In this document: piece after piece, positions 1 to 5,997 of the stretch
Numbering within the stretch: position 1 is the first letter of the stretch
Layout: the number at the start of each line of letters is the position of its first letter
Assembly: GCA_003695865.1 (NCBI GenBank)
Contig: RFGQ01000083.1
Location: forward strand, 1-6,380
Origin: Gemmatimonadota bacterium
GTDB lineage: Bacteria; Gemmatimonadota; Gemmatimonadetes; Longimicrobiales; Gaopeijiaceae
Reading direction: 5' to 3'
Length of the DNA: 6,380 bases
The notes under the pieces: generated by a model
Databases searched by the model: none
The model's input: the letters and a program-made list of their open reading frames with translations, nothing else
Told to the model about the DNA's origin: nothing
Translations under genes and position numbers: made by a program

Positions 1-1
1 C

Positions 2-439
2 GGGGACGCCCGGGGCGATCGGGACGACCCGGGCCGCGACGGGGAGCCGGCCGGAGGCGCCCGGGAGCGCCTGGGGGGATGGGGCAAGCAGGGGCTCGGA
101 ATGCTCGGGGCGATGAAGGACGCCATCGAAGAGGCGATCCGAGAAGCCAAGGAGCGCGGCGATCTCTCGCAGGAGCGTGCCCGCGAGCTCTTCCAGAAGG
201 GGATGCGCAAGGCGCAGGAAGCCGCCGGAGGCGCGCGCGAGGCCTTCGACTTCGTGAACCAGAAGGAGTTCGAACGTCTGGAGTCCCGCGTTGTGGAGCT
301 GCGCAGGCGGGTGGAGGCGCTCGAGGCGAAGCTCGGTGTGGCGCCCGACGCCGGTTCGTCCGCCGCCGGCTCGGAGGAGAGCGGGGGCGGTGGCGACGCG
401 TTCCCGGGCGGTGCGGACGAGGCCGGCGAAGGCTCGTGA
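2..439 (+). CDS. Small phasin/UbiK-like coiled-coil protein, probably 5'-partial
   Basis: This small, charged, helical protein resembles the phasin-like or UbiK/BMFP-type accessory proteins found in many bacteria. The family link is by pattern only, and no precise function is assigned. Counting from the ATG at 101 (112 residues), residues 1-48 form an amphipathic helix rich in E, A, R and K. A turn with the pattern DFVNQKEFERL (50-60) follows, then a heptad-like coiled coil (about 58-78, L-x-R-V-x-x-L spacing), then a G/S/A/E-rich tail that is probably disordered. The start is uncertain. ATG 101 has AGGGG six bases upstream, but the same frame stays open to position 2 with coding-like base composition (G/C-rich third positions, A/T mostly in second positions). 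It reads RERLGGWGKQGLG just before the Met, so the true start may lie outside the window. It ends upstream of the rimP promoter and so probably belongs to a separate transcription unit. Confidence 0.6.
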   Translation, partial: GDARGDRDDPGRDGEPAGGARERLGGWGKQGLGMLGAMKDAIEEAIREAKERGDLSQERARELFQKGMRKAQEAAGGAREAFDFVNQKEFERLESRVVELRRRVEALEAKLGVAPDAGSSAAGSEESGGGGDAFPGGADEAGEGS

Positions 440-492
440 GCGGACGCCACAGCCGGACCATGGGCGCAGGCTAAGCGCCGCGGGCGAACCCC

Positions 493-521
493 TTGAGCGG
501 GGCCGCAGATCGCCCTATATT
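493..521 (+). promoter_or_regulatory. Sigma70-type promoter for the rimP-nusA-infB operon
   Basis: A -35 box TTGAGC (493-498) and a -10 box TATATT (516-521) are separated by exactly 17 bases. The -10 box lies in one of the few AT-rich stretches of an otherwise very GC-rich window. Transcription would start near 527-529. The -35 hexamer is bracketed by CCCC (489-492) and GGGG (499-502), a short inverted repeat that may be chance. The position between a finished upstream gene and the first operon gene fits a main operon promoter. This is sequence inference; no start site has been mapped. Confidence 0.65.
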
Positions 522-533
522 GTGCAGTACTCG

Positions 534-566
534 GGCCGCCCCCCCAAAAGGGGCGGCCGGTTTTTT
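534..566 (+). terminator. Promoter-proximal intrinsic terminator/attenuator in the rimP leader
   Basis: A perfect 9-bp stem, GGCCGCCCC (534-542) with GGGGCGGCC (550-558), has a 7-base loop CCCAAAA (543-549). It is followed by GG and then a T6 tract (561-566), the form of a factor-independent terminator. It lies about 5-7 bases downstream of the predicted transcription start, so operon transcripts must read through it. It may also stop read-through from the upstream gene. Because the operon encodes NusA, which stimulates hairpin-dependent pausing and termination, an autoregulatory attenuator is plausible. Confidence 0.6.
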
Positions 567-572
567 GGAGGT

Positions 573-599
573 GGGGGAGAAGGTGGCCCCCGCTTTTTT
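573..599 (+). terminator. Possible second terminator-like hairpin in the rimP leader
   Basis: GGGGG (573-577) can pair with CCCCC (587-591) across a 9-base loop. After GC comes a second T6 tract (594-599). The 5-bp stem is weaker than that of the hairpin just upstream. The C-run of the first hairpin (539-545) could pair instead with 573-577, and the G-run (550-553) with 587-591, so exclusive alternative folds are possible. G/C runs make such pairings easy by chance, so confidence is low. Confidence 0.3.
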
Positions 600-619
600 A
601 TTCCCGGTGATCGGGGTCT

Positions 620-623
620 GGAG
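620..623 (+). promoter_or_regulatory. Ribosome binding site supporting a TTG start for rimP
   Basis: GGAG at 620-623 lies seven bases before TTG 631, a good spacing. A stronger-looking GGAGGT at 567-572 lies right after the first T-tract and could serve GTG 583 (10 bases on). However, the segment it would add contains rare TTT and TTA codons and overlaps the second T-tract, so it looks non-coding. Confidence 0.45.
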
Positions 624-630
624 CACGCCG

Positions 631-1113
631 TTGGCCGGTCGCTGGAGCGAGGTGGAGGCCGAGCTCGAGGCGCGCGTGAGTGCGCTTGGGTTCGAGCTGG
701 TACAGGCGTCGTGGGCGGGTAGCCGCGCGCGGCCCGTACTGCGCCTGCGCATCGACCGTGCCGACGGGGAGCCGGTGACGGTGAACGACTGTGCGGCCGT
801 GTCGCGAGGGCTGGAGCCCTGGCTGGACGCGCACGAGGCGTTGCCCGAGCGGTATGTGCTCGAGGTTTCGTCGCCGGGGATCGAGCGGCCGCTGACGCGC
901 CCCCGGGACTGGACCCGCTTCGCGGGACGGCCGGTGGTGGTGAAAGCGGCGCGCCCGCTGGCCGGAGACCGGACGCGCGTCGAGGGCGAGATCGTGGGTC
1001 TCGACGAAGACGCGCCCCGGCCTACCGCCCGCGTGCGGCTCGGCGAGGGGGAAGAGGTGCGCGTGCCTCTGGAGGACGTGCTCGACGCCCACCTCGTGAT
1101 GGAGTGGGACTGA
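631..1113 (+). CDS. rimP: Ribosome maturation factor RimP
   Basis: RimP binds the free 30S subunit in the cytoplasm and is needed for its late maturation. From TTG 631 the protein has 160 residues, close to the roughly 150 typical of the family. Visible hallmarks are ALGFELV (18-24), the strand VLRLRID (36-42), VTVNDC (49-54) followed by AAVSRGLEP, and the signature LEVSSPGIERPL (77-88). The C-terminal half (from about 90) is the small Sm-like beta barrel ending in VPLEDVLDAHLV. TTG 631 was chosen because it puts 17 residues before ALGFELV, as in E. coli RimP, and has GGAG at good spacing. In-frame GTG 571, 583 or 607 would add a hydrophobic segment with rare TTT/TTA codons overlapping a T-tract. 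It is the first gene of the operon; nusA begins 47 bases after its stop. Identity is certain; the start is not. Confidence 0.93.
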   Translation: MAGRWSEVEAELEARVSALGFELVQASWAGSRARPVLRLRIDRADGEPVTVNDCAAVSRGLEPWLDAHEALPERYVLEVSSPGIERPLTRPRDWTRFAGRPVVVKAARPLAGDRTRVEGEIVGLDEDAPRPTARVRLGEGEEVRVPLEDVLDAHLVMEWD

Positions 1114-1114
1114 A

Positions 1115-1131
1115 GCGGGCCCGGAGCCCGC
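1115..1131 (+). other. Short hairpin between rimP and nusA
   Basis: GCGGGC (1115-1120) and GCCCGC (1126-1131) form a perfect 6-bp stem with loop CCGGA, starting two bases after the rimP stop. No T-tract follows, so it is not an intrinsic terminator. It could stabilise or process the transcript, or be a chance product of high G+C. Confidence 0.3.
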
Positions 1132-1160
1132 GCACGAATTGCAACGGGGTTGAGGAGACC

Positions 1161-2618
1161 ATGGCGAACGCCGGTCAGATTGTAGCGGCCTTCCGCGATG
1201 TCGCGGCCACGAAGAGCCTGTCGCAGGAGGAGGTCAACGACCTCATCCGCGACGGCATCATGGCCGGGCTCGCGCGCATCTACGGGCCGAACGTAGAGGC
1301 CGAGATCGATGTGAACGAGGAGACGGGTGACTTCGACATCGTCGTACTCCGCCGGGTGGTCGAAACGGTCGAGGATCCTTCGTGCGAGATCAGCCTCGAG
1401 GAAGCCCGCTGGGACGACCCCACCTTCGAGGTGGGGGACGTCATGGAGATTCCGGTCAACTTCGAGGAGTTCGGTCGCAACGCGGTCATGGCGGTCAAGC
1501 ACCGCATCGTGCAGCGGGTGCGCGAGGGCGAGCGGCAGCGCATCCGCGACGAGTACGCGGACCGCGTGGGGGAGTTGCTGTCGGGCGAGGTGCAGCAGAT
1601 CGAACGCGGAAAGATGGTGGTGCTGCTCAACCGCTCGCGCGACGCCGATGCGATCATCCCCTGGAAGGAGCAGAACCCGCGCGAACGGTTCCGGCAGGGC
1701 GATCCGATCCGGGCGGTGCTGAAGAAAGTCGACGAGACGCCCAAGGGCCCGCGCCTGATCCTGTCGCGGGCCGACAAGGGCTTCGTCAAGGCGCTCTTCA
1801 GGCTCGAGGTGCCCGAGATCGAGCAGGGGATCGTCGAGATCAAGGAGATCGCGCGCGAGGTGGGCGGGCGCACGAAGATCGCCGTCTACAGCCGTGACGA
1901 GTCGATCGATCCGGTGGGTGCGTGTGTGGGCCTCAGGGGCTCGCGCGTGCAGGCGGTGGTATCGGAGCTGGGCGGCGAGCGCATCGACATCGTGCCCTGG
2001 CATCCCGATCCCGAGGTCTTCGCCCGCCGGGCGCTGGCGCCGGCCCGCGTCACCAAGGTGGTGAGCGATCCCGAGCGCCAGGTGATCACGGCGATCGTGG
2101 ACGAGGATCAGCTCTCGCTGGCGATCGGCCGCAACGGGCAGAACGTCCGGCTGGCCTCGCAGCTCATCGGCTGGCAGATCGATCTGTACGGCTCGCGGGA
2201 GTGGCTCGAGCGCAGCTCCGACATGTCGATCTTCACGCCCGACGAAGCGCCGACGCTCGAGGTGTCCGACTTCCCGCTCGCCGAGCTGCAACTCGAGGCG
2301 GACACGCTGGCGGCTCTGGATGCGGCCGGGTATAGTTCGTTCCTCCAGATCATCGACCTGACGAGGGCCGATTTCCTCGCCATCGAGGGGATCGACGAGG
2401 CGACGGCGGACGAGCTGCTGCGGCTGATCGACGAGCTGACGGTGGTCGACGAGCCGGCGCCGGCGGCCGACGAGGACGCCTCCGAAGAGGAGGCCGAGGC
2501 CGAAGTGCCCGAGGTCGATGGCGAGGCGGAGGGTGAGGCCGAGGCCGCACCCGAGGCCGAGGCGGCGGAGGCCGGGGACGACACCCCGGACGAGGACGAC
2601 GAGAAGGACGGCGACTGA
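1161..2618 (+). CDS. nusA: Transcription termination/antitermination factor NusA
   Basis: NusA binds RNA polymerase and nascent RNA and controls pausing, intrinsic termination and antitermination. The 485-residue product shows the family order: an N-terminal polymerase-binding domain (about 1-125, IVAAFRDVAATKSLS at its start), an S1 domain (about 137-203, from GELLSGEV), KH1 (about 205-285, GLRG at 257-260 and IDIVPW soon after) and KH2 (about 290-355, loop GRNG at 323-326). After KH2 comes one helix-hairpin-helix-like repeat (LAALDAAGYSSF through AIEGIDEATADELL), then a very acidic E/D/A-rich tail from about residue 430. This differs from the two folded acidic repeats of E. coli NusA. ATG 1161 was chosen because GAGGAG (1152-1157) lies just upstream and it starts the conserved region. 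An in-frame ATG at 1104 would overlap the rimP end and add 19 unconserved residues. The next gene starts 10-13 bases after the stop. Confidence 0.97.
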   Translation: MANAGQIVAAFRDVAATKSLSQEEVNDLIRDGIMAGLARIYGPNVEAEIDVNEETGDFDIVVLRRVVETVEDPSCEISLEEARWDDPTFEVGDVMEIPVNFEEFGRNAVMAVKHRIVQRVREGERQRIRDEYADRVGELLSGEVQQIERGKMVVLLNRSRDADAIIPWKEQNPRERFRQGDPIRAVLKKVDETPKGPRLILSRADKGFVKALFRLEVPEIEQGIVEIKEIAREVGGRTKIAVYSRDESIDPVGACVGLRGSRVQAVVSELGGERIDIVPWHPDPEVFARRALAPARVTKVVSDPERQVITAIVDEDQLSLAIGRNGQNVRLASQLIGWQIDLYGSREWLERSSDMSIFTPDEAPTLEVSDFPLAELQLEADTLAALDAAGYSSFLQIIDLTRADFLAIEGIDEATADELLRLIDELTVVDEPAPAADEDASEEEAEAEVPEVDGEAEGEAEAAPEAEAAEAGDDTPDEDDEKDGD

Positions 2619-2631
2619 GGCGCTCGGCCTG

Positions 2632-2946
2632 TTGGGGCTCGCCCGCAGGGCGGGCGCCGTCGAGGTGGGTACCGAGGCGGCGCGTCGCGCCCTGCGAGAG
2701 GGCACGGCGCGTCTCGTTCTGATCGCGCGAGACGCCGCCGAGGGGCAGCGCCGAAAGGTGGTGCAGCGGCTCCGCCATGGGGAGGTCCCCTACAGGGTCG
2801 TAGGTACGCGGGAGGAGCTGGGCCGCGCCGTGGGCGCGCCCGCCGCTTCCGCTTTGGCGGTGACCGGTGCATCGTTCGCCCGGCAACTGCTCGGCCGCCT
2901 GGGTCAAGAGGACCCGGGCGCCGATTGTGAAACGGATCGGAGGTAG
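2632..2946 (+). CDS. YlxQ-like L7Ae/L30e/S12e/Gadd45-family RNA-binding protein
   Basis: This small L7Ae-fold protein matches the YlxQ type commonly encoded between nusA and infB. The family binds kink-turn-like RNA; the cellular role of YlxQ proteins is poorly defined. Visible features are LGLARRAGAVEVGTEA at the N-terminus, ARLVLIARDAAE (the strand and turn before the RNA-contact helix), VPYRVVGTREELGRAVG and a final AVTGASFARQLLGRL helix. The start is odd. No ATG or GTG lies near the domain boundary; the nearest in-frame ones (ATG 2518, GTG 2533) fall deep inside nusA and would add an Arg/Pro-rich extension with no good SD. TTG 2632 is the closest standard start, and CTG 2629 adds one residue of the conserved LLGLA segment. 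GAGG at 2617-2620, overlapping the nusA stop, could serve either, suggesting coupling to nusA. From TTG the length is 104 residues, near the usual 100. Family identity is confident; the start is not. Confidence 0.85.
   Translation: MGLARRAGAVEVGTEAARRALREGTARLVLIARDAAEGQRRKVVQRLRHGEVPYRVVGTREELGRAVGAPAASALAVTGASFARQLLGRLGQEDPGADCETDRR
2939..2944 (+). promoter_or_regulatory. Ribosome binding site of infB, overlapping the ylxQ-like stop
   Basis: GGAGGT at 2939-2944 matches the anti-SD sequence well and lies 11 bases before ATG 2956, slightly long. It sits on the last codons and the TAG of the ylxQ-like gene, so ribosomes finishing that gene expose or occupy the infB start region. This suggests translational coupling. 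Confidence 0.6.
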
Positions 2947-2955
2947 TCCTTAGGC

Positions 2956-5676
2956 ATGCGGGTTCTCGATCTTGCGGCCGACCTGGGGGTGTCCCCGGAA
3001 GTCGTGTTGGGCTTGCTCCGCACGATGCAGATCGCCGTGGCGGGCGCGGAGGCAGAGGTCTCCGAAGCGGACGTCGCCCGCGTGCTCGCGCGCGTCGAGC
3101 GCGAGCGTCGCGCCGGACACGAAGATGTGAGCGAGGCGATCGAGGCGGCGATCCAGGACGCGCGGCCCACCGCGGGTCGGCGTCGTCGCCGCCGCCGCAG
3201 CGAACCCGAGCCTGCGGAGGCGCCCGAGGCGGAAGCCGGGGACGATGCGGTCGTCTCGGACCAGCCGGAGGCCGCTGAAGGCGAGGCCGGCGACGCCGGG
3301 TCTGCGGACGAGGCGTCGGCCGAGCCTGCGGGCGGAGGCAAGATCGAGGCGTCGGCCGAGCCCGAGCCCGCCGGTGAAGAGGCCGCTCCGGAGGCGCCCG
3401 AAGTCGAGGACGCCACCGACGAAGACGAGCCTTCCGTCGAAGCCCCCGAGGCCGAGGCCGGCGCGGGCGGAGAGGCTTCTTCCGAAGCCGGTGAGCCTGA
3501 GGCCGACGAGGCCGTGACGGAAGCACCGGCGGACGAGGCGCAGGAGCCGGTCACGCCCATGCCCGCGCGGGCCGCGGCGCCGCCGACCCCCGTGCGGGGG
3601 ACCACGAGCGAGGGAGGGCGGCGCATCGTGCGCAGGCCCACGCCCGCGGCGAGCGCCGGTCCGGGCGGACAGGTGCGCATCCAGGCCGAGGGGTACACGC
3701 CCGACGGCCGCCGCAAGCGCAAGAAGGACAAGAAGAAGCGCCAGCGTGTCGACCGGGACGCCGTGCAGGAAAACATCAGCCGGGTCATGGCCGAGCTGAA
3801 GGGTGGCGGCAAGAAGCGCCGGCGCCGACACAGCGGCCCCAGCCGCGAGGAACTCGAGGCACAGGAAGAGGAGGCGCGGCAGCAGGAGGAGCGCGAACGC
3901 CGCACCGTGCGGGTCAACGAGTTCCTCACCGTGGCCGAGCTTGCCGAGCTGGTCGACGTCTCGCCGACCGAGATCGTGGGCTCCGCCTTCAAGAACCTGG
4001 GGCTGATGGTCACCATCAACCAGCGTCTCGACTTCGACCAGATCGAGCTGTTGCTCGACGAGTTCGGCTTCGAGGCCGTCCGCGAGGAGGAATACGCGGC
4101 GCCCGAACTCGAAGTCGAGGAGGAGGACGATCCCGAGAGCCTGGTCCCGCGTCCGCCGGTGGTGACGGTCATGGGTCACGTCGACCACGGGAAGACGTTG
4201 CTGCTCGACCGGATCCGCGACACGAACGTGGTCGCGGGCGAAGCGGGCGGCATCACGCAGCACATCGGCGCCTACCATGTGGAACTGGACGACGGCCGCA
4301 GCCTGACATTCCTCGACACGCCGGGGCACGCCGCCTTCACCGCCATGCGGGCGCGCGGCGCCGACGTGACCGACATCGTGATCCTGGTGGTGGCGGCCGA
4401 CGACTCGGTGATGCCGCAGACCAAGGAGGCGATCAGCCACGCCCGGAACGCGGGCGTACCCATCGTGGTCGCGATCAACAAGTGCGACCTCCCGGCGGCC
4501 GACCCGAACCGGGTCAAGCAGGAGCTGCTCCAGCACGACGTGCAGGTCGAGGACTTCGGCGGCGACGTGCTCGTGGCCGAGATCTCCGCCAAGACGGGGC
4601 AGGGCATCGAGGATCTGCTCGAGAAGGTGCTTCTGCAGGCCGAGTTGCTCGAGCTCAAGGCGAACCCCGACCGCGAGGCGCGCGGTACGGTGATCGAGGC
4701 CCAGCTCGATGTCGGGAAGGGGCCCGTCGTGTCGGTGCTCGTGCAGAAGGGCACGCTGCGCGTGGGCGACAGCTTCGTGGTCGGCAACTACGACGGTCGC
4801 GTACGCGCCATGCTCGACGAGCGCGGCCAGAACGTCGAGGAGGCGGGCCCCAGCATCCCCGTCCAGCTTCTGGGCGCCGGCGGAGTGCCGCAGGCGGGCG
4901 ACACGCTGCAGGTGATGGATGCGGTGAAGGCCGCCGAGATCGCACAGGCGCGGCAGCGGCTGGAGCGTGAGAAGCAGCTCCGCATCAAGGAGCGCGGCTT
5001 CAAGCTCGGAGACTTCTCGGCCCTGCTCGAAGAGGGCAAGGCTTCCGCGCTGCCGCTCGTCATCAAGGCCGACGTGGACGGCTCGGTGCAGGCCGTGTCC
5101 GACGCGCTCGAGCAGCTCTCGACGGACGAGGTGCAGGTGCAGATCGTGCACCGTGGTGTGGGCGCGATCAACGAGTCCGACGTGCTGCTGGCCAGCACGG
5201 CGGGAGCGGTCGTCATCGGCTTCCGGGTGCGCCCCGACACCGGCGCCCGCCAGCTCGCCGAGCGTGAGGACGTCGACGTACGCACCTACGACGTGATCTA
5301 CGACGCCGTCGACGAGGTGCGCGCCGCGCTGGAAGGCATGCTGTCGCCCGAGCGGCGCGAGGAGGTCATCGGGGCCGCCGAGGTGCGCGAGATCTTCAAG
5401 ATCACGAAGGTCGGCACGATCGCGGGCTGCTACGTGGTCGAGGGCGTCATCGACCGCAAGGGACACGCGCGCCTCATCCGCGACGGGATCGTCATCTACG
5501 ACGGCGAGTTCAGCTCTCTCAAGCGCTTCAAGGACGACGTCAAGGAGGTGCGCGAGGGCTTCGAGTGCGGGATCGGCATCGCCAACTACAACGACATCAA
5601 GGTCGGCGATCTTATCGAGTGCTACCGCGTCGAAGAGGTCGCCCGCACCCTCGCCGGGTCGGGGTCGGCGAGCTGA
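2956..5676 (+). CDS. infB: Translation initiation factor IF-2
   Basis: IF-2 is the GTPase that places fMet-tRNA on the 30S subunit and promotes 50S joining. The 906-residue protein starts with an IF2_N module (about 1-52, MRVLDLAADLGVSPEVVLG). A long linker follows: first an Arg patch (about 75-82), then E/A/P-rich acidic sequence (about 83-200), then basic patches near 252-265 and 286-292. A second IF2_N module lies at about 317-375 (VNEFLTVAELAELVDVSPTEI). The G domain has all motifs: GHVDHGKT (407-414), GGITQHIGA (431-439), DTPGH (454-458), NKCD (508-511) and SAKTG (544-548). It is followed by beta-barrel domain II (from about 573), domain III (about 700-796) and the fMet-tRNA-binding C2 domain (about 808-895, ECGIGIANYNDIKVGD near its end). 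No key residue is missing. ATG 2956 opens the first IF2_N module directly. Shorter internal-start isoforms, as known for E. coli IF-2, cannot be judged here. Confidence 0.98.
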   Translation: MRVLDLAADLGVSPEVVLGLLRTMQIAVAGAEAEVSEADVARVLARVERERRAGHEDVSEAIEAAIQDARPTAGRRRRRRRSEPEPAEAPEAEAGDDAVVSDQPEAAEGEAGDAGSADEASAEPAGGGKIEASAEPEPAGEEAAPEAPEVEDATDEDEPSVEAPEAEAGAGGEASSEAGEPEADEAVTEAPADEAQEPVTPMPARAAAPPTPVRGTTSEGGRRIVRRPTPAASAGPGGQVRIQAEGYTPDGRRKRKKDKKKRQRVDRDAVQENISRVMAELKGGGKKRRRRHSGPSREELEAQEEEARQQEERERRTVRVNEFLTVAELAELVDVSPTEIVGSAFKNLGLMVTINQRLDFDQIELLLDEFGFEAVREEEYAAPELEVEEEDDPESLVPRPPVVTVMGHVDHGKTLLLDRIRDTNVVAGEAGGITQHIGAYHVELDDGRSLTFLDTPGHAAFTAMRARGADVTDIVILVVAADDSVMPQTKEAISHARNAGVPIVVAINKCDLPAADPNRVKQELLQHDVQVEDFGGDVLVAEISAKTGQGIEDLLEKVLLQAELLELKANPDREARGTVIEAQLDVGKGPVVSVLVQKGTLRVGDSFVVGNYDGRVRAMLDERGQNVEEAGPSIPVQLLGAGGVPQAGDTLQVMDAVKAAEIAQARQRLEREKQLRIKERGFKLGDFSALLEEGKASALPLVIKADVDGSVQAVSDALEQLSTDEVQVQIVHRGVGAINESDVLLASTAGAVVIGFRVRPDTGARQLAEREDVDVRTYDVIYDAVDEVRAALEGMLSPERREEVIGAAEVREIFKITKVGTIAGCYVVEGVIDRKGHARLIRDGIVIYDGEFSSLKRFKDDVKEVREGFECGIGIANYNDIKVGDLIECYRVEEVARTLAGSGSAS
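3310..3362 (+). repeat. In-frame 17-bp direct repeat in the IF-2 linker
   Basis: GAGGCGTCGGCCGAGCC occurs at 3310-3326 and again at 3346-3362, 36 bases (12 codons) apart and in frame, encoding EASAEP twice. It lies within a broader low-complexity stretch (about 3200-3560) built from GAGGCC/GAGGCG-like units. Such repeats allow linker length change by slippage without loss of frame. Confidence 0.7.
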
Positions 5677-5691
5677 GTCGCGGAGGCCGCG

Positions 5692-5973
5692 ATGGTCGTG
5701 GCCACGATGACCTGGGAGTTGAGGCTTCCCGGCTGCCGGTCGCTCAAGGAGAAGCGCATGGTCGTGCGCTCGCTGCGTGAGCGTCTGCGGCGGCGCTTCA
5801 ACGTGTCCGTGGCCGAGACGGCCTGGCAGGACGTGCACGACCGGGCCGAGCTGACGGCGGCGCTGGTCGCCGGCGACCGGCGCTTCGCCGACTCGGTCCT
5901 CTCCCGCATGGACGACCTGGTCGCCGCCGACGGACGGGCGCTCGTGGTGGGCGCCCGCAGCGAGTTTCTCTGA
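5692..5973 (+). CDS. ylxP: DUF503 family protein YlxP
   Basis: This 93-residue protein belongs to the DUF503 (YlxP) family, a small alpha/beta protein commonly encoded between infB and rbfA. Its biochemical role is not established; the gene neighbourhood suggests a link to ribosome assembly or translation. The hallmark is the N-terminal strand and turn TWELRLPGCRSLKEKRMVVRSL (about residues 7-28, with the conserved L-P-x-x-x-S-L-K-E-K-R pattern). It is followed by RLRRRFNVSVAE and WQDVH, typical of the family. The length matches the usual 90-100 residues. ATG 5692 was chosen because GGAGG (5682-5686) lies five bases upstream and the first strand is then complete; ATG 5707 would remove part of it. 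It follows infB by 15 bases and precedes rbfA by 24, so cotranscription is expected. Confidence 0.92.
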   Translation: MVVATMTWELRLPGCRSLKEKRMVVRSLRERLRRRFNVSVAETAWQDVHDRAELTAALVAGDRRFADSVLSRMDDLVAADGRALVVGARSEFL

Positions 5974-5997
5974 GCGGCCGCCCGGCCGGTACGGACC

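Noticed and set aside
79..474. An open frame from ATG 79 overlapping the phasin/UbiK-like gene
   Set aside because: Its product is Arg/Gly/Ala-rich without family features, and base composition by codon position favours the frame of the 101-439 gene.
1104..1160. ATG 1104 as start of nusA
   Set aside because: It overlaps the end of rimP, adds 19 unconserved residues and has no SD at suitable spacing, whereas ATG 1161 has GAGGAG just upstream and opens the conserved domain.
2518..2631. ATG 2518 as start of the YlxQ-like gene, giving an Arg/Pro-rich N-terminal extension
   Set aside because: It would overlap nusA by about 100 bases, the extension is simply the shifted reading of the nusA acidic tail, and there is no good SD. 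YlxQ proteins start just before LLGLA.
471..2705. A 744-codon open frame on the minus strand opposite rimP and nusA
   Set aside because: Same cause: it mirrors rimP and nusA codons, spans two genes plus the promoter region, and shows no domain.
2480..3560. GAGGCC/GAGGCG-rich repeats as a possible CRISPR or tandem array
   Set aside because: There are no regular repeat and spacer units. These are codon-level low-complexity sequences encoding E/A-rich tails and linkers in nusA and infB.
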